Source: Archilochus colubris
Taxonomy: Eukaryota; Chordata; Aves; Apodiformes; Trochilidae
Length of the DNA stretch: 64,000 nucleotides
NCBI GenBank assembly: GCA_023079485.1
Contig: CM041084.1
Span: 123,554,467 to 123,618,466 of the forward strand
Direction of reading: 5' to 3'
Part shown: positions 46,801 to 60,059 of the stretch, one piece after another
How positions within the stretch are numbered: the stretch's first letter is position 1
How the letters are laid out: each line of letters opens with the position of its first letter
Program-made: the position numbers and the translations under genes
The notes under the pieces: model-generated
What the model saw: only the letters and a program-made list of their open reading frames with translations
What the model was told of the DNA's origin: nothing
The model's database searches: none

Positions 46801-49800
46801 TGCCTGATGAATATTTCTCTTGACTTCTCCCATCTTACCAGAACATTTTGTGGGAAAGTGTTTTTCTGTATACTATTTTTAAAAAAATAAATGTCCAAAT
46901 GAAAAATCAAAAAGTTAACTCCCAGTTTCTAGATTATAGATAATATACATTTACCCTTGCTAAAAGTCAGGGTCCTGACTACTCTTTGCCTAATCCGTAT
47001 CCCTCAGGACTGTGAACTCCACCTGTGCATGATCACTGCAGCTTCATCCTTGGCACTTTTCCACAGAGCATAGGAAGAAGGGAAATGACAAGTTAAGAGA
47101 TAACTAAACCAGTTCTTGTTCTCATTCTTCCATTAAGGCTGTCTCCCTACCATGGGCTTTCATTTTAGAGAGACCATAGGGAGACTTCAGCCAGGACCAA
47201 GGTTTTCAACATGGCTTTAGGACTCTCATCACTATCATAACTGAAAATAAGAAAAGGGCTGAAGAAAACTGAAGACAGTAGATTCCTAAGCAAGATTTTC
47301 TAGAAAGAGTTGCAAAAATGAGGCTTTTGTGATATATTTTATGATTCGTATTTCACTTGCTAAATCATTTACATAAAAAGGCTGTATCCTTAATCAGGTT
47401 AGATAATGACTGAGAAAGCCAAGATACATGAATAATATTTAGTATTCACATGGAGAATATTTAGTGTTCACACGCATGGAGAAAAAACATATAATTTTAG
47501 TGACACTGAATATTCAGAAAATAAAGAAAACCTTGCTATCAGCTCAAATAAACAGTGATGTTTGATGCTTTAGGCAAAAATAACACAGGGAACACAGTAA
47601 TACTGCAAAAGATATGGAAAGAACATGTTTAATGTGTTTAGTAACATGTTTATTAACATGTTTCAATTGATTTTTAAGATACTTATAAAGAAATATAGCA
47701 AATAAAAATTATTTTAATTTATTTTATATATAAACATTTGTTTATAAATTTTATATAACATTTCTCTATAAAATTTGTTTTATATATAAACAGCATTATT
47801 TCTATGTCCCTGATTCCAATATTTTTTGCTGCTACAAAGGGAGATTAGCCTTTTGCTATCATTATAACTAGTGTATGATTAGTTTATTAGTCAGCTGTAT
47901 TATTGATTGTACCTATAGGTCAAGAAGACATTAATTACTTCAGAAATTACAGTCAATGAAAAATGAAGGAAGGTATATGCCCTTTATGGAACATATTTTA
48001 ACAAAAATTTTTGAATTCCATTTGTAGTAGGACAGTCTGTCCTATATTATTTAAAGATTACAACAACTCAAATTACATATTCATGGCTTTCAATACTTGG
48101 ATTTATCTTTTAATGTATTTGTTTTCCATCATAGATCCACTCATAAGCAAATGAAAAGAAAATTTACATCAAGCACTGGTATTTATTGGAATCAAGGAAA
48201 TATTATTGCATGGTGTAAACACAAATAAAAATGTTTCTTTTGTCCTTGTACAAGTAATTAACACAGGATCAGGAAGCAGGTTTCTCACAGGAGGATGTCA
48301 GGATGTCCTGCAACCTCCTTACAAATGAGTTTTTATTTCTGACATAGAAGAGATTATTATTTTTTAGTTTCCAGACAGAAAAACCTTGTACCAAGGAGAC
48401 ATTAAAATATCCTCAGAATAAAATACATAAGTAATAAAATCTCCTAGATTATATATGGCTATATCTGATACTAAATTATTGTCATAGCATAGTAAAAGAA
48501 ACTCTTCTAAATGCTGCCACTCCTCTGTTTACAAATTTTCCAGAATATTTTTACAATTGCTGTCTGACCTTTGTATCAGAGTCACTGTGGTCAATCTTTA
48601 TGACTTGTTCCCATTTTATGTGTTCTTTCCCGGATGAAGGATTACCTCAGGTATTCTCAGCTCCTCTTATTCTGAGCTATGGGCTTTATCAACCACAGCG
48701 GAGCCTTTGTTTAATGTGATGCAATGACTATGGAGATACTGACAGCTATATCAGGCTACAGCTCTGGGTGCTCATAGTTCCTTGTTTTTCACTTTTTAAA
48801 TTACATTTCACATACTTTCTTTTTGATAGCTAAATAGATTTTGGAAATACGGAACCAATCCAGTGGTCAGTGAAGTAAATAAAAAAAAAAAACCAAAAAA
48901 CAACAAATCGGTTGGCTGCAGGAAATTTGGGGGTAGGAAATGGAGAATATGATTATGTTCCTAATAACAATTTGAAAATACAAATGAAGACATGATACAG
49001 GCAGTGAATTTAGATGACACAATGTATATGGCAGGTAGGCAGGACACGGGGAGGCAAGAAGTTGTTTATCAATTATGAAACTGATAAGCCAACTGGTAGC
49101 AGCCTCTTTCCCTGAAGAAAGGCAATCTCTTTGGTAACCTTAGCAGACACTTGAGTTTTGAAGTTTTGATTTGCCATGGTTGTGCAAAGGGTGAGATCAC
49201 TGATTTACCAACCTCAGTCCCAAACAAAATAACAAGGCTGGAGAGGTGGGATGGATAAACAGCCCACTGCTGACACTGGAGAAGAAGCAAGGCCCTCCCT
49301 TGAGCCCATCTTCTCCATTCACCTGTGCTCTCCCATCTTCCCCATGCATGGACAGGTATCTGGAGGAAGCTGCTCCCTTGTCTTTTGTGAAGTCCCAGAC
49401 TAAACTGTTATTCATACAGTGTCTCAGAAGATGGAAACAGATTAATAGGACTTCAATGGAGATGATAACAAGTATAACTGAACTGAAAATTGCTATTTTG
49501 AAAAACTTTTCTCTTAGTAAGGAGTCCATTGTGTCACCTCTTTCTTTCTAGTAACCTAAAAAGCCTTTTGAATTTGTTTAGCAAAACACGACATGAAAAA
49601 AAAACAAAAAAGAGGAGATTGAAATACATGAGCTGATGGGAATTTCAACAATATGAATGGAGAAATATGGAGATACTACATGGGGAGAGGCAGCAAAGTT
49701 TATGCCTGCATAACGTGAAAAGACTTAGTGGGAAACGTGGCATTTATTTATCAGTGTACAGACAAACCAAAGATGCCCTGGGCTGTGCTTAATTTTCAGA

Positions 49801-50058
49801 CAGCAATACAAGGACAACTGTGCCCAGTCAATTTCAGACTGGTAGGTGATGACAGCTGAGTGCTGAGCTGTGAGTATTCCTGTGTACAAATTCGTGCTGG
49901 CTAAGGGGATCTTCGAGTTACACACTGCAATACAGATTCAATTGCAAATCCTATCTCCTGTTAACCTGTTCACAGGTTTGTCAAATTCTACCTTGGGAGG
50001 GAGGGTGGAAGACAGGTTGGTAAGACCATCTTAAATTTGTAGTTTTACAGAGAGAAGG

Positions 50059-50515
50059 GGTTGTGGGTTTTTGACCCTGTCTGGATGCCAGATGCCTACC
50101 TCTTTATCACTCCCCCTCTTCAGCTGTACAGCGGGAGAAAACATGATGAAAGACTCATCAGCTGAGATAAGGACAGGGAGATCACTCAGCAATTACCATC
50201 ATGGGCAAAACAGACTGAACTCAGAAATTAATTTAATTAGTTACCAAACAAATGTCAAGCTAAGGTAATGAGAAATAAATCCAAGTCTTAAAAGACCTCC
50301 CCTCCACACCTCCCTTCTTCCTGGGCTCAGTTTCACTCCCAATTTCTCTACCTCCTCCTCCTGTATGGCATACAGGGATGAAAAGTGGTTGTGGTCAGTT
50401 TATCATATGTTGTCTCTGCCACTAATTCCTCCTTGCTCTCTTCCACTGATGTACCATGAGGTCCCACCCACAGGGACAATCCTCCATGACCTTCTCCAGC
50501 ATGGGTTTGTACACT
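50059..50515 (-). mobile_element. Fragment of the long avian ERV LTR (3' part)
   Basis: From memory of avian repeats, the plus strand reads as the antisense of the 3' (R/U5) end of the same long LTR family as at 25640. It starts 'ttgtgggtttttgaccctgt' and continues 'atcactccccctcttcagct', 'gagataaggacagggagatc', 'caattaccatcatgggcaaa', 'gtaatgagaaataaatccaa', 'cttcttcctgggctcagttt', 'atgttgtctctgccactaat' and 'acaatcctccatgaccttct'. It is cut off before the rest of the LTR. The plus frame 50071-50268 is a shadow. Confidence 0.75.
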
Positions 50516-51365
50516 GAATAGGTGCAAAATCTTTTGATATTTATCATTGCAAATAGTATCCTTTAAAGTGAGTTTTCATAATTGGTGTTTCTAATATGGG
50601 TGGGGAAAAAAAAATTATATTGATGTAGTATAACTCCTTCCCAGCTCAAAAGTGAGAGTGAATTGGTTTGAACTACAGGGAGGTGTTAAAGAGGGATATG
50701 AGAGAAAAGGCGAAGAAGAGGAGGGATGGATTTGTTAGAAGGATATAAGTGCCTATAAAAATTGAATAGGTGGCAACAAAGAGGATGGGGAGGAGTTTTT
50801 AAAGATGATTAAAGGGCATAAAAGCAAGACTAATAACCTGAAACTCAAAGAGGAAATATTAATTTACATATTAATAAAAAAAAATATCATAGCAAGGTCA
50901 ATCAGAAAACAGAACAATTAGCTGGGGAATTTAGTTTTACTAATATCACCTAAGGTGTCTGTGAGACTAACATAACCCATCTCTGCATTGACAAAGTCAG
51001 TACTTTTACAGAAGAATGAAATTAAGGGGTTGATTTGCTAACTGCTCTTCTGTGATACTATATCCATCGATATTTTTATATGGAAAAGGAAAGTATCATT
51101 TTTTGTTTGTCTGTGATTTTTATAGATTTATTTTAAATCCAGCTTCCTAATTAATCTTTATTCTGTGATGCTTTTCATAGCATATAATTCCTGCATTTTG
51201 TGCTTGATGGATATCTTGGATATTTATGCTGTATATTGCATTATATCAATTCCACATCATCTTATAAAAATGTTGCTGATTTTTCTTCCTGCTTCTGGTC
51301 TTCACTAGGAAAAATTAAACCATATTCACTTCAAGTCAGTACACAGAAATCTGATATTTTCTTTC

Positions 51366-51388
51366 TTTTTTTTTTTTTTTTTTTTTTT
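51366..51388. repeat. T23 homopolymer
   Basis: Uninterrupted T-run. No recognisable retroposon is attached on either side. Confidence 0.9.
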
Positions 51389-51748
51389 CATTTAATTGTG
51401 GAAATTAAGTACTGGACCCCCTACACTTTTGTAAATATACAATGATTTGCTTATTAGATCACAAATAAATACCCTTGATGACATACATTTTTACCTTCCT
51501 ACCAATGCCACGATGCTTCACTTAGGTGAGCTAGCAAGTCAAATTCCATCATTAATTTTTGCATTAATATTAATGTCTATTTATTTTAGTAAAATAATCA
51601 ATCAGGTAATGGGCTGCAAGCAAACTAAAGTGACCCAAAATGCTGTGGAACTCATTGCCAAGAGCTGCTTTCAACCCCAGAGTGTACATGGAACAAATCA
51701 AGAAGGTAAAAAATAATAAAAAATAATCACTAGAGGCCACTGCATGCA

Positions 51749-51779
51749 ATATATATATATATATATATACATATATATA
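51749..51779. repeat. (AT)n dinucleotide repeat
   Basis: About ten AT units, a C interruption, then further AT units: an ordinary microsatellite. Confidence 0.9.
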
Positions 51780-53718
51780 CAACGTAGTGACTAGTGCAAC
51801 ACAAAGAAGGGGCTTGAATTTCACCTAGTGTAACCTATTAGAGTTCTTCTGTTTTATCTCCAGATTAAATGTTCACCAGCAATGCAGCTCACTGCAGTTG
51901 CTTCTCAGAGATGGGTGCACATGCAATGCATGCAGATAATGTTCAAAGTATTTCTGTAGATCTTCCTTGTTGCTGATTGAATTCTAAGTTGTAGGAGATA
52001 AAATACAAGGGAGGTACCTGGTAAAATGGCAAATAGGTGTGCTGATGACTGACTTCAGCCTAGGTTTCAGCTGGGGGAAGACTGCCTAAACAAAACATTC
52101 AGGAATGACTCCTGAAAGCTGACAGAATGTAGTAGGAAAGAACCCCTGTGTATTTATCCTGTTGTTATAGTCTCTAGGACTCTGCTGATGACTCCCATAA
52201 GAGTTAAATATAACTAGTAATTTTTAAGTAGGAAATCCTACTGAATTAGTGGAAAGTAAATGTAAGCTTTTTTATGAAAAACTGATGACAGATGTAACCT
52301 TAGCACATGCTCTTGCAGTAGAAAATTACTTTATAGCTTCCACATCCAAATAAATGGTAACATGGAAGACCCATCTGTTACTAAGTAGAAACTGGGGTGT
52401 TTATTTGTGGTTATTCTGAATATTTTGGGAGCTGGATTTAAACACTGCCGTACCTAAATATTTTACCGTTTCTTCTGGTAAGATTTTGTGTGGTTGGAAC
52501 TTTGTTCAGGGTAATGCTTCCTCATACTGAACCTGTATTACTGATGCAGATATAGATGTTTTACAGTGTATTTGTTAGATGCAGCATGAAACTTAAAATT
52601 TCAGCTGTTGATGGTGATCATCCAAAAGTTCATCTTTTTTCAGTCCTCTAAGACATGGTGTATTCTCTGCATCAGGTTGGACAGCATTCAAAGTTCTTCA
52701 CCTGTTCCAAATTTGTTTTTTGAAATTTACTGAAGTGATCCTGTTATGAGGGTTTTGTTTTCTTACCTTTGTGATATTCACAAAGGAGTAGGTAATAAAT
52801 ATTGTTCCCACATATAGTTAAATTACAGATATTGGTGGGATGCGACAGGAGCTGGGTAGTTAAAGTCACATCTGATAATTTTTGGTAAAATTACAGAACC
52901 AGAGATGTCTCTACAGTGATGTTGTCTATAAATAGAGAATCACAAAGGCTTCTTGTACAAACACATCCATTTCCAACATTTACATGTACAGTTTCAGGGC
53001 TGTACTGCAAAGTTCCAAGCATTTTGTTCAGTGTGAAGACACATCACAGACTGATTCTTGGGTAATGTAGATGTGAATGACTTCACAGTAGTTTCAGGTG
53101 TATATAAACATTCTGAAGACCTCCTTAAGAATCTAGTTATAAGGTCTTCTAAAGGGTGAATTTCTTCTACTATTATCGGTTGCTGCATTCATATTATCAT
53201 GTATGAAACAGTAAGGAATTTTTATGTTATACTTGTTGGAAGGAAAAGGTGTTTGTGTAAGGAGGGAACTCTACATTTTTTTTTTTTTCCCTATTCCTTT
53301 TTTATTTACCACACCAGAAAACTGTGAAAATGAGAATAAGTGAAATTTCAGCTTATAAAGATTTTTATTTTTTCCCTCCCTAATAGAGCTTTTTGCCTTT
53401 TCTGAGGTGCTCATTCAGTCTTCTAAATGGACATTCTCTACCAACTTTTCTTTCTTCTCTGTTAAAATGGATTTCTTTACTTAGCAATGCCACCAAAGGT
53501 AATGAGAAAAATGAGACTAAAAGCTGTATAAAATAAATGTATTGACTGTTTACTATCATGTCTTCCCGATCAGTCTTTTAATTGAAAATTTAAACTTTTA
53601 AGAATGATTGAATATAAGTAATTATTTTTAGTATTTATTACTGAACAGTTTTCCTCTTGTCCAAGGGATTTGTGACAGCACTAATAAAGCTGATAAAAAA
53701 CATTTCTTTTTTCCTAAT

Positions 53719-53770
53719 CCCATTGAAGTCAATAGGAGTCTGCTGTGATTTCAGTAGGGGCAGAGTGACA
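53719..53770. repeat. Possible ancient amniote repeat remnant
   Basis: 'cccattgaagtcaatagg' followed by 'gtgatttcagtaggggc' resembles a 'cccattgacttcaatggg' motif that recurs in interspersed repeats of turtles, crocodilians and birds, from memory. A related block is at 59068-59098. The assignment rests on a short match. Confidence 0.3.
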
Positions 53771-56700
53771 CTCTTTATCACCTTTTGAAACTTGCAGGTC
53801 TCTCTCAGTCACATAGTATAGCATCAATGATATCCAGAATACTGCTGTCCAAAGGTTTACTAATTTGTTCTCAACTGGACTATGATTGTCTTGTTTTTTT
53901 CTCTATTGTTCTTGCTATCAATGATGTAGCTGAAAAAGTAATGAAGTAGGGGGTCTTTCTCTTTGCATGTATGTATTTATTTTTCTAATGTGTTTACATT
54001 TGTTAGTGGCCTTAAGTATTAGTTATTAAAATAGAACTAATAAGATTATGAAGTATAATAATTATTTTTTAACATACTATGAGTCTTTAACAGTTCAAGT
54101 ACTAGCATTTTTAATAATGTTTCATTAGTATACTGCTTCATATTAAACTGTCCTCTTTGTTTATAATGTGCAAGTAAAGTCTCTGACAACTTTTATGAAG
54201 GTTAACTTGGGAATATAATAAAAATCTGTTGGGAGTTAAATTGAATGTTTTATTAACCATCCATTTAGTTCTAAATTATGTTGCCCTATTTAGTTATTAA
54301 ATGTATGTTTTCCTGAAACATAACTTAAATTAAGGTGCTTAATTCTTCCAAGAAGTTATTATGATAGTCTTTCTTTAAAAGAAAAACAGCAAACAATAAA
54401 GCATGTTAAACAATGTTTTCAATTAGAAAAGTAGAAGACCTTGAGAAGGTATTTTTAAATATAAGATGTAAATTAACCCTTCATGTGGTTCTCAATGACT
54501 AGGCTATAAGCTAGCAATACAGTGAGGTACAGGTGATTCATCATATTTCGATGTTAGTAGTTGGACTGAAAAGGGATACTATCAAAAAGGACTAAAAAAG
54601 TCTAAATTTCATTACAGTACTATTATTTCACCACCAGAAATACTGCTGCTGGGTGTGTAAAGCTTCAATATAGGACATAAACTCTGATTACGTGGAATTC
54701 ATACATTATGGTGACTGGAAAAGTGCTGATAAAATGCCCCAGAAATGGTTTCTAGATACTTAACTCATTCAGTTTGTAAGAAGACCTTATTAAAAAGGAA
54801 ACAGCAAAATTTACTAGTTGCGTCTGACTTGATGTAATAAAAAATTTATATAGAGCTGACTTTGCTCATCTGCATTTTCTTAAGAAAGAATTGAAGTTAC
54901 ATTATACACAGGTATCTAGTTTTAATACCTTGGTTCCTTTAACATAATAGTTAGTATGCTCATGACATTTGACATGGTATCTGAGCCTTATTAGGTTCAA
55001 AGGGGAGCAATGATTTAAGGCAAAAGTCATAATCAACAGGCAAGACATACTGCTGGTATTAAGAAATATTAAAATATATGTATATACATATATAAAATAC
55101 ATATTACTATTATATATTATGTATTTATGCTATATTATGTATATATATATAACCTTATTATATACATGCACCTCTGTGTTTACAGTCAGTTTTGTTGGTT
55201 TTGACATTTTTTAGCTTTCACTTTCAAAGTCATATGAAAACCATAAGATGAACTCAGAAACATTGTTAAAAAGCAAGTCATCCACCTTTAAAAATTATTT
55301 CTTACTAACCTCATTATTCTTGAGTGCTATGAAATCAACTTTTGTGTCATAAATATAGAATTAATGAAGAGAAAAGCACTATTAAAGAGCAAATCATCCA
55401 GATTCTGAAATACTACAAATTATCATCTAAGACAGATGTGTTTGAATATCTAATTTCAATTTGTTTAAACTGCACTGCCAGTAAGTGAATTATTAATTCC
55501 ATGAGCAAATAAAATAATGAGTGAATTTTTCTCTGTAAGATCAAAATCAGTAGGTATGAAAAGACTATTATGCCTTTTAACATAAGTTTTATACCCTGGT
55601 AGTATGTGTGTATAAAATTCAAATTATGAAGTAACCTGCATTTTAATGTAATGCAGTAGATGTAAAAAAATCTGCAGAAAATTAAATCACAGAATCTTTG
55701 AAATCCATATGTTATTTTTGGTGAGTTCAGATGTTCTATGAGCCAGAAAGAGGGAAGAATCAGTTGTCTGCCATCACTACTAAATAAATCTCCTCCTGAA
55801 TACACAGAAGCAAAAGTTTGGTTCTGTTTGATATAACAAACAACTTCTGGGGGTCTGCCAATTTCCAAACTGTTTATAATTGCTATAATTGGGTATTTTA
55901 AACTCTAGAAAGCAGAGTCTCATTTAAGCTTGTGTTTGTGTAACCACATAAAGCCAGAACCAGATTTCAGTTCTGTCAGGTTGCTTAGGAAACAGAAATA
56001 TTGAAGTGTGATTTTGTATCACCGGCAGTTTTTCAGTTCACATAGATCAGTATGGACCAAATCATGACAGCGTTATTCTGGAAAACTATTCAGTAAAGTT
56101 GTAAAGTGGGAGAAGTCTGTGGTGGATTGTAGGATAAAGAGAACATCCATAGGAAGATGTTACAGGCACTGAAAGGCAGTGAGAATGATGAACTGGAACT
56201 CCCAGGGTACAGATGTGATCAAATTTTGATATGGAAAAGGAAATTTTTAATCGACTTTAGACTTCAGTCAGCTGAGAACATGAAAAAGTAAAGATAGTTT
56301 ATTATTCAAACTAAACATATGTTATACATACATTAAGGAAAAATACCAGAATCATCTCATAATCCATGATAGAGGCCTTCTGTTTCACTTACTCATGTCA
56401 CCTGCATGACTAGAAGTGGTCGTTTGTTGATGATAGGGAAAAAAAAGGGAAAAAAGTTAATGAATGTCCATTAACCTGAAATGCAGCCTACATCTTACTA
56501 TGTTCCCTGATTCTTTTAAATAAAAAGGAATGAACTAAGGGTAGAAGGCCTCAGAACATTTATTTGCATATTATAGCCCACAATGTATCAGAAGTGTAGA
56601 TGGATTTTTGTATTCTGTTTATACATACCTCTGACTAGTCCTGAGATTGCAGACCCATTTATGATCCTCTAAAAACTCAGTAAATATTTTCAATGCCTGG

Positions 56701-56815
56701 TTATGAAGTTATTATTAACTCTTGATCTTCAGATATGAGAAAACTGGCCTTAATACCAACATGTGTGTGTTCATTCTTTTGTGACTGAGTGTAGCTGTAA
56801 TGATAACATTGTTGT

Positions 56816-57446
56816 ACAGGGAACTACTGGAGAGAGTCATAAATAGCATAAAGAAGAGTGCATAAAGAAGATTGTGGCCAATAGGTCAAAGGAGGTCATT
56901 CTCCCCCTCTACTGTGCCCTGGTGAGGCTACAGCTGGAATACTGCATCCAGTTCTGGGCTCCCAGCTCAAGAGAGACAGGGAACTACTGGAGAGAGTCCA
57001 GTGGAGGGCAACAAAGGTGACTGGGGGATTGGAGCATCTCTCTTATGAGGAAAGGCTGAGAGGGCTGGGACTCTTCAGCTTGAAGAAGAGGAGGAGGAGG
57101 GGAGATCTTGTTAATGTCTACAAGTATCTAAAGGGTGGGTGCAAGGAAGATGAAGCCAGACTCTTCTCAGTAGTTTCTAATGACAGGACAAGGGGCAATG
57201 GGCATAAGCCTGGAACACAGGAAGTTCCATTTAAAATGAGAAAAATCTTCTTTCCTATGAGAGTGAAAAGGCACTGGAACAGAGTGCCCAAAGAGGTTGT
57301 GAAGTCCACTTCTCAGGAGATATTCAAAAACCACCTGGATTCAGTTCTGTGTAATGAGCTCTAGGTGATCCTGCTTTAGTGGGACAGTTGGAATAGAGGA
57401 TCTCTAGAGGTCTCTTCCAACTCTGACAATTCTGTGATTCTGTTAT
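56816..57446 (+). mobile_element. CR1 LINE copy with rearranged 5' end
   Basis: A plus-sense CR1 of about 630 bp with the last part of the RT-protein frame and the 3' UTR, ending in the tail 'caattctgtgattctg'. Landmarks: 'gaggtcattctccccctcta', 'gcatccagttctgggctccc', 'ggagggcaacaaaggtgact', 'cttatgaggaaaggctgag', 'atgacaggacaaggggcaat', 'aggagatattcaaaaaccac' and 'agaggtctcttccaactctg'. The 115-codon plus frame 57017-57364 is the CR1 3' region reading through by chance and is not a gene. The first ~25 bp duplicate a stretch that properly lies 160 bp further in. Confidence 0.92.
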
Positions 57447-59150
57447 CTCTTTGGATATTTGATGTATACAAAAATAATCTTAGTTCTAAAAGTGAAATAA
57501 AATATTTTTTTATATAATTCAGTACAGTCTTCTTCCTTTTTGTGTGATTAGTCTATCTTCAAGTCTGTGTTCAGTGGTAAGAATATGTCACTGAGCAAGT
57601 TGAAAGTACATTTCTATCAGTATTACTCTGTTAAAGAAATGGACAGTGATGGCATGAACTAGGCAAATTTCAGATGTCATATATGACAGGAAGTTTTGAA
57701 GAAGGGCTGCTCTTTTTACCCTTCTGATCCACTGAAATTCTTCTGAGAGTGTAAGATTTGATTTGACTTTCCTGGAAAAAGATTCTATCGATACCTTAAC
57801 TTTCCAAAGTTTTATTTGATTATAAAAGTTTCAGAAGTATATATAATGAAAAATTCTAAACTGACATTAAAAAGAAGAAAATATTTGCTTTATGAAGACA
57901 ACTATAGCCAACTTTCTCTAGTGATATGTTTTTATTTATCATGTGTCCTTTTATTGAGTATCCTTCTGTCAGCAGGAGATTAAAATTCAAAGTTTGTCTT
58001 GTGGCTTTAAGGCCTCAGAATCAAATGAAAGATGTTCTTCAGCTATTTGTACACAAATATACAACAATTAAGAAGAAGCAAAATTATTCCAAAGCTCTGT
58101 TGTAACTATGGCAACCACTTTCCACTGAACTTCATTTAGGTAAGTAAGTCTGACAGCTAATAAGAATGATTTTTAACATTTTTTTTCATAATGGAGTTTC
58201 TTGAATGTTATCTTATTGGGAAAAATAATACTATATGAAAAGCAAACCATGGTCTCACTTCATGAAGAAGTTTTTTACCATAAATAATGTGTTCAACAAT
58301 TTTATATTCAATTTTAATTCTTAGATAAGAAGTTCAAAATGCATTGTTTCTTTGTGCTTCGTTTTATTCAGTCAGAGAAAAAATGGAAGTCTTAGTTCTG
58401 GTGAAACTATGAATTTCAAAGTATTTCACCAAATTACCTTCAGTATCTCAAGCTCCTCTAGCTTCTGATATACACAAATATTATATGTATAGCGAAAACC
58501 CAGAGAGGCCAAAACCCACAGTATGAGCAACTAGATTTATAAATATGCTGTGAAGTCAGGGCTCTATTAGTGCTCTGCAATGCTTGTTTGTGCCAATTTA
58601 GGTCACCAGTGCTATCATCCCCCTTACATTTGTCCACAACCCTTCTCCTTTTGATGATACTTATTCCTCACTGATGTCAGAGTAACATTAACCACTGCAG
58701 CGTATTAACCCAGCAGTAAACTTGCCTTAAAAAAAAGGATTGCATGTGTCAGTTTAACTTTTGGACTAAGATTGCAAAGTAAAACACTTTGACCCAGATC
58801 TTGAAAAAAACATTTAAGAACTTAACTGCCAGTCAAATGGCTGGGTATACAGGATTTAACGAGGGCAGATGTAGACAAGGCCTATTTTTAGGTGCCTTAC
58901 TGGTCACTGGAGATGATTCCCCATAAATACTCTCAGAATGAAAACATTATTTAATCATCTGAATCACATGAAAGAGTCTAACATCAAAAACTTTTCCACC
59001 TCAAAAATGTATTTGCTAAATCTCCAAATAACTTTGAAATACTAGACTTCAAACCACAGTGGAATCCGGAGGTAGCCTTCCCATTGACTACACTGGGTTT
59101 CTAAATTTTATTTTTTTTCCTACACTAATGGGTTTGAGCGGTGTTGTTTT
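57447..59150. other. Non-coding AT-rich sequence, nothing firm
   Basis: No gene recognised. A short block at 59068-59098 ('ccttcccattgactacactg') may be a second copy of the ancient repeat motif seen at 53719. Confidence 0.5.
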
Positions 59151-59159
59151 TCATCATAG

Positions 59160-60050
59160 GGAAGGGGTCCTCTCCCCCAAGGATGACTCATGTAAGTAGC
59201 TTGAATATTTCTCCTTGCTCCAAGATGCCTGGCCCCACCTTAGACCATCAGTGAGAAAAAACATTTTTGCCACTGCAATTAGCACATTCAAGAAGGAGAG
59301 ATTCACAGTATCTAAAAGCAGGGCAGAGGAGAAGGGGAAGGTGAGAGAAAGCAACAGGTGGAGAGAGAGAACAACAGCAGAGGAGAGCAATGTCAGAGCA
59401 GGAAGATGAAGTCTGGTGAGAGAGGGAGAAGGTGCCAGAAAAGACAGGAGGCAGCCTATCTCCTGCACCCATGGAGAAGCATGGTGGAGGACTACCCTGA
59501 AGGACCACAGCAGAGCAGGAGTTGTGGACCTGTCACCCACCCATGTGGAATCTTGGTGGAGCAGCTGTGAACCTGCAGCCTGGGGAGGATCACGGAGCAG
59601 ATGTTGTGGAGCTGCAGCCATGGAGGGGATTGTTCTCAAAGCTGCCCATGGCTCTGTGGGCCACCAGTTCTGGAGCAGTTTGCTCCCAAGGAACTGTGGC
59701 TGGTGGGAAGGACTCACTTGGAAGGGGTTTGTGAAGGACTTTTTCCTGTGGGAGGGACCCCATGTTGGAGTAAGGAAAGATTGTGATGAAGACTTTGGCA
59801 AATATGTTGCCAGTTTTCAGTCAGGGTTAGCTTACACCCTAATATTGCTTTTGCCCCATTATGGTTTGAGGCAAAGAAATTTCAAAATTCCATTGCATGG
59901 AACCCCACAAGAAGGATCTGCATTTTAGGATTATTTTGAATATCATATTGTATCTATTTATTTTCCTTCATACTAGGTCTGTTGGAATTTCCATAACGAG
60001 TTTAGATTTTGAGAGGTTTCTGGCTGAGGTAAGAATAAAGAAATCCTTGT
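59160..60050 (+). mobile_element. Fragment of the long avian ERV LTR (middle part)
   Basis: A GC-richer, purine-rich block that is out of character with its surroundings. The plus strand has the repeated modules of the long avian LTR family: 'ctgtgggccaccagttctgg', 'ggtgggaaggactcacttgg', 'tttgtgaaggactttttcct' and 'gtgggagggaccccatgttg'. It is read here in sense orientation, opposite to the copies at 25640 and 50059. The end near 'taagaataaagaaatccttg' contains AATAAA. Long frames on both strands (minus 59154-59801, 215 codons; plus 59416-59928, 170 codons) come from this composition and lack recognisable domains. Confidence 0.6.
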
Positions 60051-60059
60051 TAAAATAAT

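Larger units (their letters stand above)
37801..50055. other. Long non-coding AT-rich stretch, no gene seen
   Basis: About 12 kb with no recognisable gene, RNA gene or well-preserved transposon. It holds A-runs (40320-40333, 40760-40774), an A-rich CAAA/CAAAA tract (40976-41060), a perfect 18-bp palindrome (43811-43828) and several less AT-biased patches (38320-38750, 44860-45010). Open frames such as 40831-41187, 43896-44141 and 49197-49551 have no recognisable domains; 40831-41187 is mostly the A-rich repeat. Confidence 0.5.
50520..56815. other. Non-coding AT-rich sequence with simple repeats
   Basis: No gene recognised. It has a T23 run (51366-51388), an (AT)n tract (51749-51779), AT-rich near-palindromic sequence (55075-55150) and a short piece of what looks like an ancient amniote repeat (53719-53770). 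The minus frame 55413-55868 is long for this composition (151 codons) but Ile/Leu/Tyr-rich, with no recognisable domain. Confidence 0.5.

Noticed and set aside
49197..49551. Overlapping 101- and 110-codon frames on opposite strands in a less AT-rich patch
   Set aside because: I could not match either to a protein family, and no splice or promoter context is visible.
55413..55868. 151-codon minus frame
   Set aside because: It is hydrophobic and Ile/Leu/Tyr-rich, as expected from AT-rich non-coding DNA, with no motif or exon structure.
57017..57364. 115-codon plus frame
   Set aside because: It is entirely within the 3' region of a CR1 copy and corresponds to its non-coding end.
59154..59928. 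Open frames of 215 (minus) and 170 (plus) codons
   Set aside because: They lie in a GC-richer LTR-derived block, overlap each other, and show no recognisable domain. Length is explained by fewer AT-rich stop codons.
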